A stretch of DNA of 64,000 nucleotides, taken from the NCBI GenBank assembly GCA_964425195.1, contig CAYRLG010000012.1, forward strand, positions 46,453 through 110,452. Direction: 5' to 3'. This stretch comes from Desulfamplus sp964425195. Lineage in GTDB: Bacteria > Desulfobacterota > Desulfobacteria > Desulfobacterales > Desulfobacteraceae. The notes under the pieces were generated by a model, which was given only the letters and a program-made list of their open reading frames with translations, was not told the origin of the DNA and did no database searches. Below are positions 54,002-62,732 of the stretch, one piece after another (positions within the stretch are counted from its first letter, which is position 1; each line of letters starts with the position of its first letter). The translations under genes and the position numbers were made by a program.

Positions 54002-55279
54002 TTACATTTTTGTGCCTTCTGCATGGCTCTGAAGTTTAACTTCAACTTTTTCTGTCAAGCTTGCATAGTATTCACGGAGAATTACAAGAACTTCCTCGCG
54101 ACCGAAGTGGTCAACAACAGGCTGATTATTTGAAAGAGCATGACGTAGTTTTGTACCAGAAAGCACTACACGATCTTCTTTACCATGTGGGCATGTTCTC
54201 AAAGAAGCCATGCCGTCGCATTTATAGCAATAGAATGTCCAGTCTATTTTGAGTGGTTCACAAAGAAGTGCTTTACCTGGCTCTGCAGGAGTTGGAATAA
54301 TATCAAAAATTTCCTGAGCTTCAAATAGTGTATAGAAGTCGCCAACACCAGCATGGTCGCGACCAATTATCATTTTATTTACACCGTAGTTCTGACGGAA
54401 TGTTGCATGAAGAAGTGCTTCTCTTGGTCCTGCATAACGCATATCAAGAGGATATCCACCCTGAACAACATGCTGCTCAACAAAATAGCCTTTCACAAGA
54501 GTATCAATACATTTTACGCGAACATCTGCTGGAATATCGCCGGGTTTTAGGTTACCAATAAGTGAGTGAATAAGAACACCATCACAAACATCGATGGCTA
54601 TTTTGCAAAGATGCTCATGTGATCTGTGCATTGGGTTTCTAAGCTGAAGAGCAGCAACTGTAGCCCATCCTCTCTCGTCAAAAATGGCTCTTGTCTGAGC
54701 TGGTGTCAGATAGATACCTTTAAATTTGTCTGGGAACTCACCCTCTGAAAGAACTTTAACAGGACCTGCAAGGCAGAACTCTTTTCTTGCCATTACCATC
54801 TGAACACCTGGATGATCTTTAATGGCAATTGACCAGAACTTGTCATCAGCAGACTCTTCGCCATGACCTTTGTAAACTTTTTCACATTCCCATTTTTTAT
54901 CATCTTCGGTCATCTGAAATTTTTCGGTGACCTTCATTGTGGCATAAATCTGACCATTTCTTTCAAGAGTAATCTCGTCACCTTCTTTAATAGCAGCAGC
55001 ATCTTCCTTAGAAGCATCAAGCATTACAGGAACAGGCCAGAAAGTCCCATCAGCAAGTAGGAAATCTGCACATACACCTTTCCAATCTGCTTTTGTCATA
55101 AAACCATTGAGTGGGCTAAATCCACCAATACCCATCATAATAAGATCACCCTTTACCTGTGAACTTATTTCAATTTTCTTAAGACCAGCAGCTTTTTTAA
55201 GTTCAGATTCAAGTGCAGCACCTTCAAGTTTGCAGCATACCAGACCTTTTCCACCGTGTGGGGCAACTAATTTAGACAT
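54002..55279 (-). CDS. sat: Sulfate adenylyltransferase (ATP sulfurylase), dissimilatory type
   Basis: The 425-aa enzyme activates sulfate to APS, the first step of dissimilatory sulfate reduction. Active-site segments are LQLRNPMHRSHEHL (QxRNPxHxxH, about 212-225) and GRDHAGVGD (near 300). The zinc motif CYKCDG...TCPHG (near 350-365) is typical for sulfate-reducer and archaeal forms. The N-terminus carries LVAPHGGKGL, found in this group. An 11-nt AAGGAGAGT stretch sits before the ATG. It has its own promoter, a palindrome in the leader and a terminator. No aprAB or qmo genes are in view. Confidence 0.97.
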   Translation of the reverse strand: MSKLVAPHGGKGLVCCKLEGAALESELKKAAGLKKIEISSQVKGDLIMMGIGGFSPLNGFMTKADWKGVCADFLLADGTFWPVPVMLDASKEDAAAIKEGDEITLERNGQIYATMKVTEKFQMTEDDKKWECEKVYKGHGEESADDKFWSIAIKDHPGVQMVMARKEFCLAGPVKVLSEGEFPDKFKGIYLTPAQTRAIFDERGWATVAALQLRNPMHRSHEHLCKIAIDVCDGVLIHSLIGNLKPGDIPADVRVKCIDTLVKGYFVEQHVVQGGYPLDMRYAGPREALLHATFRQNYGVNKMIIGRDHAGVGDFYTLFEAQEIFDIIPTPAEPGKALLCEPLKIDWTFYCYKCDGMASLRTCPHGKEDRVVLSGTKLRHALSNNQPVVDHFGREEVLVILREYYASLTEKVEVKLQSHAEGTKM

Positions 55280-55314
55280 GTAACCAACTCTCCTTAAATT
55301 TAATATTAACCAAA

Positions 55315-55339
55315 ATAAGTGTCTATACCAGACACTTAT
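55315..55339. promoter_or_regulatory. Perfect palindrome in the sat leader
   Basis: ATAAGTGTCT (55315-55324) and AGACACTTAT (55330-55339) are perfect inverted 10-bp arms around ATACC, placed 36 bp before the sat start. It may be an operator or an mRNA hairpin. It does not resemble the Rex consensus (TTGTTAA/TTAACAA). Confidence 0.6.
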
Positions 55340-55410
55340 ACAAATTCGATATTTAGCTTTATTTAGTTAAGACTTAAAGTCTCGTGCAAGAGAAACAATA
55401 AAACTCTCTT

Positions 55411-55439
55411 CAATTAATGATGATTGAGATTTTTGTCAA
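55411..55439 (-). promoter_or_regulatory. Putative sat promoter
   Basis: On the minus strand TTGACA (complement of 55434-55439), a 17-bp spacer, then TAATTG (complement of 55411-55416). A transcript from here would carry the palindrome in its 5' leader. The rest of the 286-bp spacer to 55565 shows nothing more. Confidence 0.45.
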
Positions 55440-55565
55440 GAATAATTATGAACCATGTGCATTTTTTATATATTTTAAGTATCTATTATAGATTAAGATA
55501 AAAAATTGTATTCTCTATGGGTGTCTCAACTATATTTAATGTGCAACCATAGTTTTAAGTAACTT

Positions 55566-56210
55566 TTACTCATTCAATCTAAGCACTTGTCCAATATTAG
55601 CCATACTAACAACATGATAGTCTGCATTAAGTAACGGGTTTTTAAAAGCCGCAAACAATGTACCTGCCTCTTGTGCTGCAATCTGATCATATTCTGAGTC
55701 TCCAATAAACAGAATCTGTTTTGGGTGTAAATTAAGTGTCTCCATTATTTTAATCAGTTCATCAGGGGCTGGTTTTGGCTTTTTTACATCTGCTGCTGTA
55801 ACTACCATCTCAAAAAACGGTTCCATATCATGTTTTTTTAGAACATCTGCCATTGTGTTGGTTCTATTTGTGGCAATACACCTTATATACTCCGCCCTCT
55901 TTAAATCCTCTAAAAGCTCTATAAGTCCCTGTTCTGGTTTCATATACTTAATGAACTCGTTATAACTCATGGTCTTCATAAAACTATAGACTCTATCCAT
56001 AGATTCAGACTCTGCAAATAGATAGTGCAAAGCCTCTTTTACCGTAAACATGTGAACCAATTTGAACTGTTCGTCGTTAAGCAGAGGTTTCCCAAAATGG
56101 TCAAGAAGTCTGTTGTAATACAGACGATTTGCATAAGCAGTGTCAAATAGTACTCCATCACAATCAAACACCACAGCTTTTATCTGTTTTATATCTAATG
56201 TCATTTCCAT
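55566..56210 (-). CDS. HAD-family hydrolase (phosphoglycolate phosphatase-like)
   Basis: A 214-aa protein with the four HAD motifs: VFDCDGVLFDT (motif I, nucleophile Asp near residue 15), ATNRT (motif II, near 111), KKPKPAPDEL (motif III Lys, near 142) and FIGDSEYDQIAAQEAG (motif IV, near 166). A helical cap sits between motifs I and II, placing it in subfamily IA with Gph and beta-phosphoglucomutase-like enzymes. It removes phosphate from a small cytoplasmic molecule; the substrate cannot be read. It is followed 30 bp downstream in transcription order by nothing on its strand except the sat region, and is preceded by the DUF1573 gene. Confidence 0.85.
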   Translation of the reverse strand: MEMTLDIKQIKAVVFDCDGVLFDTAYANRLYYNRLLDHFGKPLLNDEQFKLVHMFTVKEALHYLFAESESMDRVYSFMKTMSYNEFIKYMKPEQGLIELLEDLKRAEYIRCIATNRTNTMADVLKKHDMEPFFEMVVTAADVKKPKPAPDELIKIMETLNLHPKQILFIGDSEYDQIAAQEAGTLFAAFKNPLLNADYHVVSMANIGQVLRLNE

Positions 56211-56240
56211 ATATCTCTATTTGTCTAATCTATTACTTGT

Positions 56241-57035
56241 TTATTCTATTATATTTCCAATTACATTAATTTTAATTTCAGGTATAACATCGCTGTCTGT
56301 TTTAAGAGTAATCTGATCAAAATAGCGTCCAGGCTTCTGCCTTATATTTCTTACAATAACATCGAAACTTCCAATTGGTAAATTTGATGCTCTCACCTGT
56401 GCACTTATATTAGCTTGCTCATTTAATGTAATACCTTTAATTGAAAAAGGATATTTTACAACTGGTGTTATTTTAACCGTCATCTCAATATGTTGCCCCA
56501 TTTCATTTTTACTACTGTAAGAGCTATTGCCTGAAAGCCTTACTACACGAGGATGAATATTTACTAAAGTCTCCACTAAACCAGATAATTTCAGCTCTTT
56601 AACCGAATTTTTAGGATCATTTGTATATATTTTTATTGATTTACTTATACTCTTATTTGCGTATCCGGTCGTATCAAGATTGATCTCTATTTTTCCTGTT
56701 TTTCCCGGAAAAATCTTTTTGTCATATTTTACAGCAGTGCAGCCACAATCTGTTTTAACCTTTTTAATCAGCAGTGTCGCATTACCAATATTCTTAATGG
56801 TAAAATCGTGAGAAACTATTTTACCATCTTCTATAGGCTTAAATGTGAAATCTGGATTTATGAAGCATGCTTTGGGAGTATTTACAATCCTATTTTGAGT
56901 TTCTATTTTCTTCGGAAGAGGTTCTTTTGTATCACCTTCACCAGCGATTACTTTATAGTTAAAAATCAGCATAAAGATAAATATATAGCAGATAAAACCT
57001 ATAAGTACTTCTTTTTTAAACTCTATGTTTCCCAT
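56241..57035 (-). CDS. DUF1573-domain exported protein
   Basis: A 264-aa protein with an N-terminal hydrophobic segment (about residues 10-30) acting as signal or anchor. The DUF1573 domain follows: HDFTIKNIGNATLLIKKVKTDCGCT (about 75-100) with the characteristic DCGCT, FPGKTGKIEINLDTTG, and SIKIYTNDPKN. A C-terminal extra beta domain ends the protein. DUF1573 proteins are Ig-like periplasmic modules of unknown task. It lies 19 bp downstream of the pabBC stop on the same strand and is probably co-transcribed with it and with the HAD gene. No strong ribosome site was seen. Confidence 0.8.
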   Translation of the reverse strand: MGNIEFKKEVLIGFICYIFIFMLIFNYKVIAGEGDTKEPLPKKIETQNRIVNTPKACFINPDFTFKPIEDGKIVSHDFTIKNIGNATLLIKKVKTDCGCTAVKYDKKIFPGKTGKIEINLDTTGYANKSISKSIKIYTNDPKNSVKELKLSGLVETLVNIHPRVVRLSGNSSYSSKNEMGQHIEMTVKITPVVKYPFSIKGITLNEQANISAQVRASNLPIGSFDVIVRNIRQKPGRYFDQITLKTDSDVIPEIKINVIGNIIE

Positions 57036-57054
57036 TTGCTATTAGCTTTACTGT

Positions 57055-59607
57055 TTACCTTAAAAGTTCATTGTTTAACCAATCGCAAAAGCGATTGGTA
57101 TTAGAAGAGCCGAATTCAGATATATGAATTTTAGACCCACTGTAATTGGATATAGTTGTATGAGCTATTTTATGACTATCTATTGAGAGAACTTTCACAG
57201 CTCCCATAAGAGAGTTAATTATTAGAATATTTTTCATTAGAATAAGCTCAGATAGTGTAATTTTTGTTTTTACTATCTCATAGCCTGCTTTAGCAAGTAT
57301 TTTTAATGCTGCATTAAGTGTTACGCTTGGTAGGGCATAATCTGATTGTGATATAACAACTTTACGCTCACTTTCTGAGACAGATATTAGACTTGCCGTA
57401 TTAGTTTCAGAGACTGTTCCGTCTGCATTTAATATTAACGCTTCATCATAACCACGTTTTTTTGCAAACTTACCTGCAAGATAATAGTAGAGATAATTAA
57501 GGGATTTATGAGCAGCTAAATAGGTGTGTCGTCTTTCAGGATATGTTATTAAATCAAGACCATTTTTGCCACATACTTTTAAACGATGTTTATATGGACG
57601 GACAAAAAGTGCAATAAAATGAGACTCTCCATCAACAGAAGGGTGGCTATTTGTACAACTGTAAGGATTAGCAGTTGGATAGTGTATATTGACACTATCT
57701 GTTATCTTACTCAAATCTTTGCCTGTGTCAGATTGAGCGACCATAAGTTTTACAGCAACGGGTTCGTTTGCAAGCCCGTTTAGTTGAATCAAATTATCAA
57801 TCACACTTTGCCATCCTATCTGATTTATATGCGGAATATCCTCCGTAAAAAGGGTTTGCCAGCTTGCAGAGAGTCTTTCAAGGTGCTCTTGCAGACGTAG
57901 AATTTTGCCTTTTTCCACTCGCATGGTCTCAAATAGTCCTGCCCCATATTGGAATCCCGTGTAATATACAGGAATAACAACCTTTTTTTCATCAATTATT
58001 TTCCCGTTCACCCATGCCTTAGAAGTTATTTTAACTTTAGAGGGCTTTTTTTCTCTGTTGTTAGCAAATTTACTAAACGAGTTGGGTGAAGATAAAGGCA
58101 TATCTGAACGACTCAGAGGGATATCAGGTAAAGTTAAGTTTAACAAATCAGAAGATTCAACAAGAGTATCCATAATTGTTTTGCCTTTATGAAGGGTCTC
58201 TTCATACTCCTTTTCAGGATCAGAATCAAAAACAATGCCGCCTCCAACAGAAAACCCGATTTTTCCACTTGCCACTACAGCAGTTCTTATGGCAATTGAA
58301 AGATCAAGTGTGCGGTGAAAGCTGATATAACCAATTGAACCTGTATAAACATGCCTTCTTACGCTCTCTAACTCATCAATTATCTCCATTGAGCGAATTT
58401 TGGGACATCCTGTTATAGACCCTCCCGGAAAAGTAGCACGAATAAGATCAATGCTTGACTTGTCTGGTTCAAGATTTGCTTCAACAATTGAAACTAAATG
58501 AAAAACATTATCGTATGGCTCAAGCCTTTTATGCTCCTTAACTTTTACCGTTCCACCAATAGCAACTTTTCCAAAATCGTTTCTCATAAGATCAACAATC
58601 ATTGAGAGTTCAGCATCATCTTTTTTACTACTTAACAGTGCTTGACCAAGCTGATCATCTTCATTTTTATTATAATTTTGATTAATGTCTAAAAAATTTT
58701 CTTTCTCCCTGCCTCTCTTCCCTCGAGGCATTGTGCCTTTAATCGGTCTGGTTTCAATAATACCTTGGTTTTGTTTGATAAAGCGTTCAGGAGAGGTGGA
58801 GATAATTTGATGATCGCCTGCATTTATAAATGAGAAAAAAGGAGCTGGATTTTTCTCAAACAGCTTTAGAAAAAGAGAGTATGGGTCTCCTTTAAAGTCT
58901 GTACTAAAACGCTGAGAAAGGTTGACCTGATAAATATCCCCAGCCTTTATATACTCAACTATCTTCTCAACTGCTTCAATGTATTCAGATTTTGAGAAGT
59001 TAGATTTAAATCCTTCAGGATCAATAGAGAAAGTTTGAGACTCTAAATCAACTTGGCTCTCTTGAGTATAATCAAGTTGAATATCTTTAATACCCTTATC
59101 TTTATCTGTCTCTATAATAATTTTTTCCACAAAATTATTATGACGATCATGGACAAAAATAATAGAAGGGGCACAAAGGTAGAGATCAGGCAGATTTTGA
59201 TCCATGCAGCTATTTGGAAGGCTCTCAATTCTATCTTTTAAATCATAGGCAAGATAGCCAAATAGTCCGGCACTCACAGGATATAAAGATTTGTTGTAGT
59301 CAATTGAACAGTGCTTTATCAGCTCGTCTATAAATTGAAGAGGATCGCCTGAAAAACAGAGTTGTTTATTATCAACACAAACAGAGATATTTTTGCCTTT
59401 AGCAGTAATTGTAAGCCAAGGTTTTATGGCTAAAATGTTGTACATTGCACAATCAAGAGATGTGCCGCTTAACAGAATGACACTACCGGTCGATTTTGAA
59501 AACCCTCTGACCATCTGTTCAAAAGGTTGGGTTAGCTCCAATTTTGACCGAATGAGCCTTCTGATGCGTGGAATAGTATCATTAAAAAAAAGAGGAGCGA
59601 GGGACAT
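57055..59607 (-). CDS. pabBC: Aminodeoxychorismate synthase component I / aminodeoxychorismate lyase fusion
   Basis: A fused folate enzyme of about 850 aa. The PabB half (residues 1 to about 480) has SPERFIKQNQG, ETRPIKGTMPRG with the chorismate-attacking Lys of PIKGT, GGSITGCPKIRSMEI and GGGIVFDSDPEKEYEET. The PabC half (about 530-850) is a PLP class IV enzyme with GFQYGAGLFETMRV, the lysine in YLAAHKSLNY, EALILNADGTVSETN and TLNAALKILA. It makes 4-aminobenzoate from chorismate with an external PabA glutaminase. The linker (about 480-530) is Ser/Pro/Asp-rich and contains a degenerate repeat (PDIPLSRS, DMPLSSP). ATG 59607 is preferred over the TTG at 59613; neither has a clear ribosome site. 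Confidence 0.92.
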   Translation of the reverse strand: MSLAPLFFNDTIPRIRRLIRSKLELTQPFEQMVRGFSKSTGSVILLSGTSLDCAMYNILAIKPWLTITAKGKNISVCVDNKQLCFSGDPLQFIDELIKHCSIDYNKSLYPVSAGLFGYLAYDLKDRIESLPNSCMDQNLPDLYLCAPSIIFVHDRHNNFVEKIIIETDKDKGIKDIQLDYTQESQVDLESQTFSIDPEGFKSNFSKSEYIEAVEKIVEYIKAGDIYQVNLSQRFSTDFKGDPYSLFLKLFEKNPAPFFSFINAGDHQIISTSPERFIKQNQGIIETRPIKGTMPRGKRGREKENFLDINQNYNKNEDDQLGQALLSSKKDDAELSMIVDLMRNDFGKVAIGGTVKVKEHKRLEPYDNVFHLVSIVEANLEPDKSSIDLIRATFPGGSITGCPKIRSMEIIDELESVRRHVYTGSIGYISFHRTLDLSIAIRTAVVASGKIGFSVGGGIVFDSDPEKEYEETLHKGKTIMDTLVESSDLLNLTLPDIPLSRSDMPLSSPNSFSKFANNREKKPSKVKITSKAWVNGKIIDEKKVVIPVYYTGFQYGAGLFETMRVEKGKILRLQEHLERLSASWQTLFTEDIPHINQIGWQSVIDNLIQLNGLANEPVAVKLMVAQSDTGKDLSKITDSVNIHYPTANPYSCTNSHPSVDGESHFIALFVRPYKHRLKVCGKNGLDLITYPERRHTYLAAHKSLNYLYYYLAGKFAKKRGYDEALILNADGTVSETNTASLISVSESERKVVISQSDYALPSVTLNAALKILAKAGYEIVKTKITLSELILMKNILIINSLMGAVKVLSIDSHKIAHTTISNYSGSKIHISEFGSSNTNRFCDWLNNELLR

Positions 59608-59771
59608 AATCAAAGATAGGGAAAAAGAACAGTTAAAGGTTAAAAAAAATAGTTTTATAATATAGCGTTTTTATTATACGTAACCTATTTTATGCTAATG
59701 GTATAAAGAGGCACAATAATAAATAGAGTGGAGATAGAAAATCTTATAACTCCACTCTATTACAAAAAGTA

Positions 59772-60392
59772 CTATATAAGAAAAGGGTTTGTTTTTCGTT
59801 CTTTTAAAATTGTAGTCTCTGGTCCATGACCTGTATGTACAACTGTATTGTCAGGAAGGGTAAAAAGTTTCTCTTTTATGCTGGAAATAAGAGTGTTGTA
59901 ATTTCCCCCCGGAAGGTCAGTACGTCCAATAGAGCCATAAAAAAGTGTATCTCCTACAAACAGGTGACCATCAGTATAAAGAGAAACTCCTCCTTTAGAA
60001 TGACCAGGAGTGTGAATAACCTTTAATGTTATATCTCCAAAAGTTATCTCATCACCATCTTTAAGGTTTTTATCAGCTTTAGGAGAGTTGTCTGCAAAAA
60101 GACCAAATGATGCAGCAGTACGCCCAAGCTGTGAAAGCATAGGTTCATCTTCAGCATGGATTAAAATTTCAGCTTTGGTAACCTCTTTCATTCTTTTATT
60201 TGCCCCAACATGGTCAAAGTGTCCGTGCGTATTGATAAGATATTTAACTTTAAGACTATATTTTGCAAGAATCATTAGAATCTCATCAGCATCATCACCC
60301 GGATCAATGACTACAGCCTCTTTTGTATTTTCGCATCCAATAATATAGCAGTTTGCCATAATAGGACCAACTTCAAGTGTCTTAATTATCAT
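59772..60392 (-). CDS. Metallo-beta-lactamase-fold hydrolase (glyoxalase II-like)
   Basis: A 206-aa protein of the YcbL/glyoxalase-II-like MBL group. The metal motif NTHGHFDHVGAN (HxHxDH), HTPGHSKGGVSLY, FVGDTLFYGSIGRTD (with the bridging Asp) and VHTGHGPETTI are all in place. Members hydrolyse thioesters or related esters in the cytoplasm. I moved the start to ATG 60392 (MIIKTLEVGP), where AGGTGAT is five bases upstream, away from an ATG 33 bases earlier without a ribosome site. It lies 91 bp downstream of nusB and may share its transcript. Confidence 0.88.
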   Translation of the reverse strand: MIIKTLEVGPIMANCYIIGCENTKEAVVIDPGDDADEILMILAKYSLKVKYLINTHGHFDHVGANKRMKEVTKAEILIHAEDEPMLSQLGRTAASFGLFADNSPKADKNLKDGDEITFGDITLKVIHTPGHSKGGVSLYTDGHLFVGDTLFYGSIGRTDLPGGNYNTLISSIKEKLFTLPDNTVVHTGHGPETTILKERKTNPFLI

Positions 60393-60482
60393 AATATCAC
60401 CTATTAACCAGAAATCCTTCTTCAAACTTTTTAAAATATCAATTTTGCATAATTTTAAAAATAGAAGCAGGAGATGTTGATT

Positions 60483-60968
60483 TTATTGAATATTTTTAAA
60501 TTCCCTGATGCGGTCAAGAATACCATTTACAAATGCACCAGAGTCTTTTGTTCCATACTTTTTTGCAATCTCAACAGCCTCATTAATCGAAACCTTTGCC
60601 GGTATATCAGGACAGTAGAGCATTTCATAAAGGGCAATTCTCATAATATTTCTATCTACAATACCCATTCTTGAAATTTTCCAATTTTTTGAACTTGAGT
60701 GGATAAGATCATCAATTTCATCCATATATTTTACAACCCCTTCTACTAAATTGATAAAAAAGGGTTTTTGATCTTCATTAAGAGATTCGTGAGAATCATA
60801 GGAATCTTTGCTTATCATCTCATCAAAATCAAGGATTTTGCCGTTTATCATCTCATCAAAATCAAGACAGAATAGCTCAAAAAGCTCCCATGTATCACCG
60901 TCTTTGCTGACATCAAAATAGAAAAGAGCCTGAAGTGTAAGCTCTCGAGCATCTCTTCGATACCACAT
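60483..60968 (-). CDS. nusB: Transcription antitermination factor NusB
   Basis: A 161-aa helical RNA-binding protein. RDARELTLQALFYFDV opens it (near residue 4), and the second half has the family-typical MGIVDRNIMRIALYEML and INEAVEIAKKYGTKDSGAFVNGILDRI. It joins the rRNA antitermination complex with NusE. Typical length is 130-150 aa; here a duplicated stretch (LDFDEMI twice, about 34-51) and a charged Ser/Asp/Glu run lengthen the loop between the first helices. It follows ribH with a gap of 3 bp, the usual ribH-nusB order. Confidence 0.93.
   Translation of the reverse strand: MWYRRDARELTLQALFYFDVSKDGDTWELFELFCLDFDEMINGKILDFDEMISKDSYDSHESLNEDQKPFFINLVEGVVKYMDEIDDLIHSSSKNWKISRMGIVDRNIMRIALYEMLYCPDIPAKVSINEAVEIAKKYGTKDSGAFVNGILDRIREFKNIQ
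60812..60866. repeat. 33-bp-period in-frame duplication in nusB
   Basis: TTATCATCTCATCAAAATCAAG occurs at 60812-60833 and again at 60845-60866, exact over 22 bp with a 33-bp offset. It encodes LDFDEMI twice in the first part of NusB. Exact identity shows it is recent. Confidence 0.9.
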
Positions 60969-60971
60969 ATT

Positions 60972-61499
60972 TTAATCTGCCTTTTTACCTTTAAGTGAAC
61001 CCGTCGATTTTGTTGTTGCATTTTTATCATTTTTTGCAATGTCTGACATTAGATTTGCCATTTCAATAGCAGCAATAGCAGAGTCAAAGCCTTTATTTCC
61101 AGCTTTTGTCCCTGCTCGTTCAATTGCCTGCTCTATGGTATCAGTAGTTAAAATACCAAATAGCACTGGAACACTAAATTCAAGGCTTACTGATGCTATA
61201 CCCTTTGAGACTTCTGCACATACATAATCGTAATGAGAGGTGGAACCTCTTATTACAGCACCAAGACAGATAACAGCATCATACTTGCCAGACTTAACCA
61301 TTTTCTGGGCAGCAAGAGGAATCTCAAATGCTCCTGGTACCTTAATAATTGTTATATCATTATCATTAGCACCACTGCGAATGAGTGCATCAAGTGCTCC
61401 TCCTATAAGTCTCTCTGTTATAAAATCATTAAATCTTGAAGCTACAATTCCAAATTTTTTTCCATCAGCCCTTAAAGAGGCTTCAATTAGATGAGGCAT
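60972..61499 (-). CDS. ribH: 6,7-dimethyl-8-ribityllumazine synthase
   Basis: The 175-aa enzyme condenses 5-amino-6-ribitylaminouracil with dihydroxybutanone phosphate, the penultimate riboflavin step. FGIVASRFNDFITERLIGGALD (near residue 16), VPGAFEIPLAAQKM (near 54), CLGAVIRGSTSHYDYVC (near 78; the catalytic His) and FGILTTDTIEQAIERAGTKAGNKG (near 113) are diagnostic. It ends in a Lys/Thr-rich tail (about 158-175) beyond the usual length of 155. AAGGAT precedes the ATG. It forms a unit with nusB. Confidence 0.96.
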   Translation of the reverse strand: MPHLIEASLRADGKKFGIVASRFNDFITERLIGGALDALIRSGANDNDITIIKVPGAFEIPLAAQKMVKSGKYDAVICLGAVIRGSTSHYDYVCAEVSKGIASVSLEFSVPVLFGILTTDTIEQAIERAGTKAGNKGFDSAIAAIEMANLMSDIAKNDKNATTKSTGSLKGKKAD

Positions 61500-61577
61500 G
61501 TTTAAAATCCTTATAATTATATAAATTCACTGTTATTAGATAATTAATTAATCTTAATCAAAGATAATTTATTGTGT

Positions 61578-62330
61578 TTAAAACACATTTTCTCCAGATT
61601 TAACACCATTTTTCTCTTTTTTATCTCTTTCTATCTGTTCAGCTTTCAGTAAATCTTCTAATCTTTTTGAAAAATAGATTGAAACTTCATAAACAGGTTT
61701 ACCAAACTGGTCAGGGACAAATGAGAGAATTAGTATGTCTGAGCTATTTTCCCAGCAGAGAGATTTCCCATTCTGCTCTTTCCACAAAATCTCACGAGGA
61801 GTTCCATATTTATGTTGTAACGTCTCAATAATATTAAGATCATCTTTTTTAAATTTAAAGCGTATTAAAAGAGGGGTATCATTAAAGTTAGAAAAAAGAA
61901 ATTCTACATAGGTGAAAGGGAGATTTTTTTTAACAGCATATCTGTAAGTAAGTTTAACTGTGTTATGCTCAACACGTTCTGATATTAAAGATGGTTTGCT
62001 CTCTCCATTTGTGGAAGACAATGTAAGGATTTTTCCTGTAGGCGAGTTTAAACGTTGATTAAGCTCTTCAAAATATGGAAAGTAGTCTTTAAGAAACTTC
62101 TCACGGTTGATATTTAGATTAATTGTGCTTCTTGTCTCTGTAGAGTGATCTCCAAGTATGTTATCAAGTCTTCTTTTTAAACTGTTAGAGAGTGTAGAGT
62201 TTACGTCAACATCAAAGAAACTATAAGTTACTGGGTAACTATCTATTTTTTCAGACATAGTACTTTTGCTGCTATCTCCACATGAAATAATTAGAAGTGT
62301 AAGACTAAAAAATATAATAAATCTGTTCAT
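61578..62330 (-). CDS. Predicted lipoprotein of unknown function
   Basis: A 250-aa protein. The signal peptide ends in a lipobox-like IISC (Cys at residue 17), followed by a Ser-rich linker, so it is probably anchored to the outer or inner membrane. The mature domain is beta-rich, with YFPYFEELNQRLNSPTGK, VKLTYRYAVKKNLPFTYVEFLFSN and HKYGTPREILWKEQNGKSLCWE. I know no family for it. It lies 78 bp upstream of ribH (in transcript order) and could be read through into ribH-nusB. No catalytic motif. Confidence 0.6.
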   Translation of the reverse strand: MNRFIIFFSLTLLIISCGDSSKSTMSEKIDSYPVTYSFFDVDVNSTLSNSLKRRLDNILGDHSTETRSTINLNINREKFLKDYFPYFEELNQRLNSPTGKILTLSSTNGESKPSLISERVEHNTVKLTYRYAVKKNLPFTYVEFLFSNFNDTPLLIRFKFKKDDLNIIETLQHKYGTPREILWKEQNGKSLCWENSSDILILSFVPDQFGKPVYEVSIYFSKRLEDLLKAEQIERDKKEKNGVKSGENVF

Positions 62331-62732
62331 TGGTTATTGCTCGTTTTTAATTTTTATTTTTAAGCTATGGTTTATCTATTTTTTATAAGTTTACCTTATG
62401 TTTGACCACTTTTACACACTTATAAATCTAAAACCACACGATAGTTAAACTTCCTGCCACAGCACATAACAGAGCTTGAGCAAAATTGCTATCCCTATAT
62501 AATCAGTCTAAATATAACGAGTCTAAGCTCCCTCAATTCTCGGTTTTTATTACCTGCTGATAACTTGTTAATTATTGCAGTATAATTAATATGTGTCTGT
62601 TAGTCAAACATCGAAGGGAGCATCTGATTTATTAAAAGAACTTTTGCTAAGAGTGGATATGATAAGGTTAAAAAATAACTCATACAGCTCTTGCAATTTT
62701 AAAGTTTATAGTATAATAAGAGTCTGTTTCTT
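62331..62732. other. Intergenic region, 402 bp, before tRNA-Leu
   Basis: AT-rich spacer with no coding potential. It holds a good promoter-like pair on the plus strand, TTGAGC (62476-62481)-16-TATAAT (62498-62503), followed by sequence with complementary arms GCTCCCT (62527-62533) and AGGGAGC (62615-62621). The tRNA promoter lies closer to the tRNA. Confidence 0.4.
62691..62717 (+). promoter_or_regulatory. Putative tRNA-Leu promoter
   Basis: TTGCAA at 62691-62696 and a perfect TATAAT at 62712-62717 (15-bp spacer) end 15 bases before the tRNA. Confidence 0.5.

Noticed and set aside
55315..55339. Rex or HcpR binding site upstream of sat
   Set aside because: The palindrome core GTGTCT/AGACAC does not match TTGTTAA- or TTGTGA-type consensus sequences.
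60812..60866. CRISPR-like direct repeats
   Set aside because: Only two copies inside a coding gene, in frame; no spacers or cas genes.
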